NCBI GenBank assembly: GCA_965227805.1
Contig: CBDDGJ010000004.1
Location: forward strand, 124,001-188,000
Direction of reading: 5' to 3'
Origin: CBDDGJ01 sp965227805
GTDB lineage: Bacteria; Pseudomonadota; Alphaproteobacteria; RS24
Length of the DNA: 64,000 nt
The translations under genes were made by a program, and so were the position numbers. The notes below the pieces were generated by a model. The model was given only the letters and a program-made list of their open reading frames with translations. It was not told the DNA's origin and searched no databases. Shown here in pieces: positions 62,196-64,000 of this stretch. Position 1 is the first letter of the stretch; every line of letters begins with the position of its first letter.

Positions 62196-63689
62196 ATGAA
62201 AGAGGTGGAGCATTTTATTAACGGTAAGTCTGTTGCTGGCACGTCTGGCGCGTTTGCCCCTATATTCAACCCGACAACCGGTGAAGAACAGGCAAAAGTT
62301 GCGTTAGCTGATACGCAAGACATGGATAAAGCCATTGAATCTGCCCACAATGCGTTTCCCGCATGGGCAGGGCTGAACCCGCAAAGGCGGGCACGCATTA
62401 TGTTTGCCTTCAAACAGCTTGTCGAAAAGGATATGGATAATCTGGCAAAAATGCTATCTAGCGAGCATGGCAAAATTTTACCCGATGCGCGTGGCGATAT
62501 TCAACGCGGATTAGAGGTGATTGAGTTTGCCTGTGGTATTCCGCATTTACAAAAGGGCGAATATAGCGAGGCGGCAGGCCCCGGCATTGACGTCTATTCC
62601 ATGCGCCAGCCCTTAGGTGTGGTTGCTGGTATTACGCCATTTAATTTTCCGGCTATGATTCCGATGTGGATGTTTGGGGTTGCGATTGCGTGCGGCAATA
62701 CCTTTATCAATAAGCCTTCGGAAAAAGACCCATCTGTGCCGTTACGTTTGGCGGAATTGATGATGGAAGCGGGCGCGCCTGCTGGTGTGCTTAATGTGGT
62801 GAATGGCGATAAGCGCGCCGTTGATTGCTTATTAGAAGATCCGCGCGTTCGGGCGCTTAGTTTCGTCGGGTCTTCGGATATTGCACAGTATATTTATGCC
62901 ACGGGTGCGGCGCATGGGAAACGGGTGCAGGCCTTTGGCGGGGCAAAAAATCATATGCTGATTATGCCCGATGCGGATATGGATAATGCTGTAGCACAAT
63001 TACTGGGTTCGGCCTATGGCTCTGCTGGTGAACGCTGCATGGCGACACCAGTTGCTGTGCCAGTGGGGGACGAAACAGCAGACGAATTAGTGGCACGCTT
63101 AAAGCCGAAAGTTGAAGCCTTACGCATTGGCCCCTCGCTTTCTGAAGATAGTGATTTGGGGCCGCTTGTTTCTGCTGCACATAAGGCACGGGTTGCCGAT
63201 TATATTCAACTGGCTGTAGATGAAGGCCAGGAGCTTATTGTCGATGGCCGTGATTTTTCATTGCAGGGTTATGAAAATGGTTTCTTTATGGGCGGCACTT
63301 TGCTGGACCATGCGAAAACAGAGCATCGCTCTTATCAGGAAGAAATTTTTGGCCCTGTTTTACAAATTTTGCGGGCAAAAGATTTTGAAGAGGCTCTGTC
63401 TTATCCGTCGCAGCATCAATATGGAAATGGCGTTGCGATTTTTACGCGCAATGGCGGCATTGCGCGCAGCTTTGCCCAGCGGGTTAATGTTGGCATGGTT
63501 GGGATAAATGTGCCTATTCCTGTGCCGGTCGCGTATCATACATTTGGTGGCTGGAAGCGTTCGGGTTTTGGCGATACAAATCAGCATGGGACTGAGGGTG
63601 TAAAATTTTGGACAAAAATCAAAACAGTTACACAAAAATGGCCGGATGATGTTGAAGGAAGCGAATTTATCATTCCAACTATGAAATAG
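62196..63689 (+). CDS. mmsA: Methylmalonate-semialdehyde dehydrogenase (CoA-acylating)
   Basis: A 497-residue aldehyde dehydrogenase. The N-terminal FINGKSVAGTSG, the catalytic Cys in GSAGERCMATPV, FVGSSDIAQYIY and the C-terminal TQKW are typical of MmsA. It converts methylmalonate semialdehyde to propionyl-CoA in valine catabolism, also acting on malonate semialdehyde. It is paired with mmsB 11 bases downstream, which supports the assignment. Confidence 0.94.
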   Translation: MKEVEHFINGKSVAGTSGAFAPIFNPTTGEEQAKVALADTQDMDKAIESAHNAFPAWAGLNPQRRARIMFAFKQLVEKDMDNLAKMLSSEHGKILPDARGDIQRGLEVIEFACGIPHLQKGEYSEAAGPGIDVYSMRQPLGVVAGITPFNFPAMIPMWMFGVAIACGNTFINKPSEKDPSVPLRLAELMMEAGAPAGVLNVVNGDKRAVDCLLEDPRVRALSFVGSSDIAQYIYATGAAHGKRVQAFGGAKNHMLIMPDADMDNAVAQLLGSAYGSAGERCMATPVAVPVGDETADELVARLKPKVEALRIGPSLSEDSDLGPLVSAAHKARVADYIQLAVDEGQELIVDGRDFSLQGYENGFFMGGTLLDHAKTEHRSYQEEIFGPVLQILRAKDFEEALSYPSQHQYGNGVAIFTRNGGIARSFAQRVNVGMVGINVPIPVPVAYHTFGGWKRSGFGDTNQHGTEGVKFWTKIKTVTQKWPDDVEGSEFIIPTMK

Positions 63690-63700
63690 GGGATGTTCTT

Positions 63701-64000
63701 ATGAAAATTGGATTTATCGGCTTGGGGAATATGGGACGCGGCATGTGTCTTAACCTGATGAAAGCCGGTCATGATTTACAGGTGTTTGATGTAAATGCGG
63801 ATGCGCTTAAAGACCTGCTTGCTGCGGGCGCAAAACGGGCGGATAATATAGCGTCGCTTGGTGCACAGGCCGAGGTGATTATTTCCATGCTGCCCAATGG
63901 CGATATTGTGCGTGATGTTTATTTAGGTGATGCGGGGGTTGTGCGCGGCGCGCGTGCGCACACATTATTTATTGATTGTTCGACCATTGCTGTTGATGAT
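63701..64000 (+). CDS. mmsB: 3-Hydroxyisobutyrate dehydrogenase (partial, runs off window)
   Basis: The first 100 codons are present; the gene continues past the end. The ATG at 63701 follows GGGGA, and the product begins with the Rossmann motif GFIGLGNMGRGMCLNL, with IISMLPNGDIV and the substrate-binding DCSTI near the edge. It oxidises 3-hydroxyisobutyrate to methylmalonate semialdehyde, the substrate of MmsA encoded just upstream. Confidence 0.92.
   Translation, partial: MKIGFIGLGNMGRGMCLNLMKAGHDLQVFDVNADALKDLLAAGAKRADNIASLGAQAEVIISMLPNGDIVRDVYLGDAGVVRGARAHTLFIDCSTIAVDD

Overview
The window is a dense bacterial chromosome segment, moderately AT-rich by eye, from a free-living aerobic alphaproteobacterium. 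The evidence is an AapJQMP general amino-acid transporter, an IalB-family protein, a class I lysyl-tRNA synthetase, class 2 PyrD, a bactofilin/M23 pair, and a periplasmic respiratory amine dehydrogenase with c-type cytochromes. Genus cannot be fixed from the sequence. No CRISPR array, rRNA or replication origin was seen; one tRNA (Leu, GAG) is present.

Layout, left to right. 0.1-3.2 kb: chalcone-isomerase-like protein, GPH/MFS transporter, DUF3833 lipoprotein and SDR, a set seen in envelope/lipid photo-oxidative stress clusters. 3.2-5.3 kb: OmpR-type two-component system. 5.4-9.7 kb: a LysR regulator flanked by two palindromes with the same core, then pirin, glutathionyl-hydroquinone reductase and an FMN glutamate-synthase-like enzyme with two N-terminal CDGSH iron-sulfur motifs; together a probable quinone/electrophile stress operon. 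9.75-11.55 kb: a degenerate array of hairpins with A/T tracts, split by an IS3-family (IS407-like) element. 11.6-17.3 kb: TauE-like permease, tRNA-Leu, then on the minus strand a class I amidotransferase-like hydrolase, mauB-E-D-A and two cytochromes c. The light chain and gene order resemble aromatic amine dehydrogenase more than methylamine dehydrogenase.

17.4-31.98 kb: Sel1 protein, IalB, metC, aapJQMP, GNAT, cysK, DsbA-like, M48 peptidase, RNase E and AmiC-type amidase. 31.98-33.73 kb: a small accessory patch with the C-terminal scrap of a tyrosine recombinase and an AT-rich gene for a predicted sensor-plus-PD-(D/E)XK nuclease. 33.7-49.9 kb: PBP1A, prfB (with a classic +1 programmed frameshift), bactofilin, M23 peptidase, DUF455, Bcp, a giant AsmA/YhdP-like protein, TyrS, AnmK, a second FMN glutamate-synthase-like enzyme, a GT2 glycosyltransferase and TerB-like; much of this concerns envelope growth and peptidoglycan recycling. 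50-58 kb: lysK-pyrD-arsC, hydrolase, 2OG oxygenase, glmU-glmS. 58.2-59.8 kb: a DoxX-family gene cut by a second IS with a clean 4-bp target duplication. 59.9-64 kb: SMR transporter, YpeA-like acetyltransferase, small membrane/lipoproteins, MAPEG protein and the valine-catabolic mmsA-mmsB (mmsB runs off the window).

The most interesting items are the candidate stand-alone defence nuclease in a decayed island, the CDGSH-glutamate synthase fusion with its twin operators, the TTQ amine dehydrogenase cluster lacking visible TTQ maturation genes, and the hairpin array.
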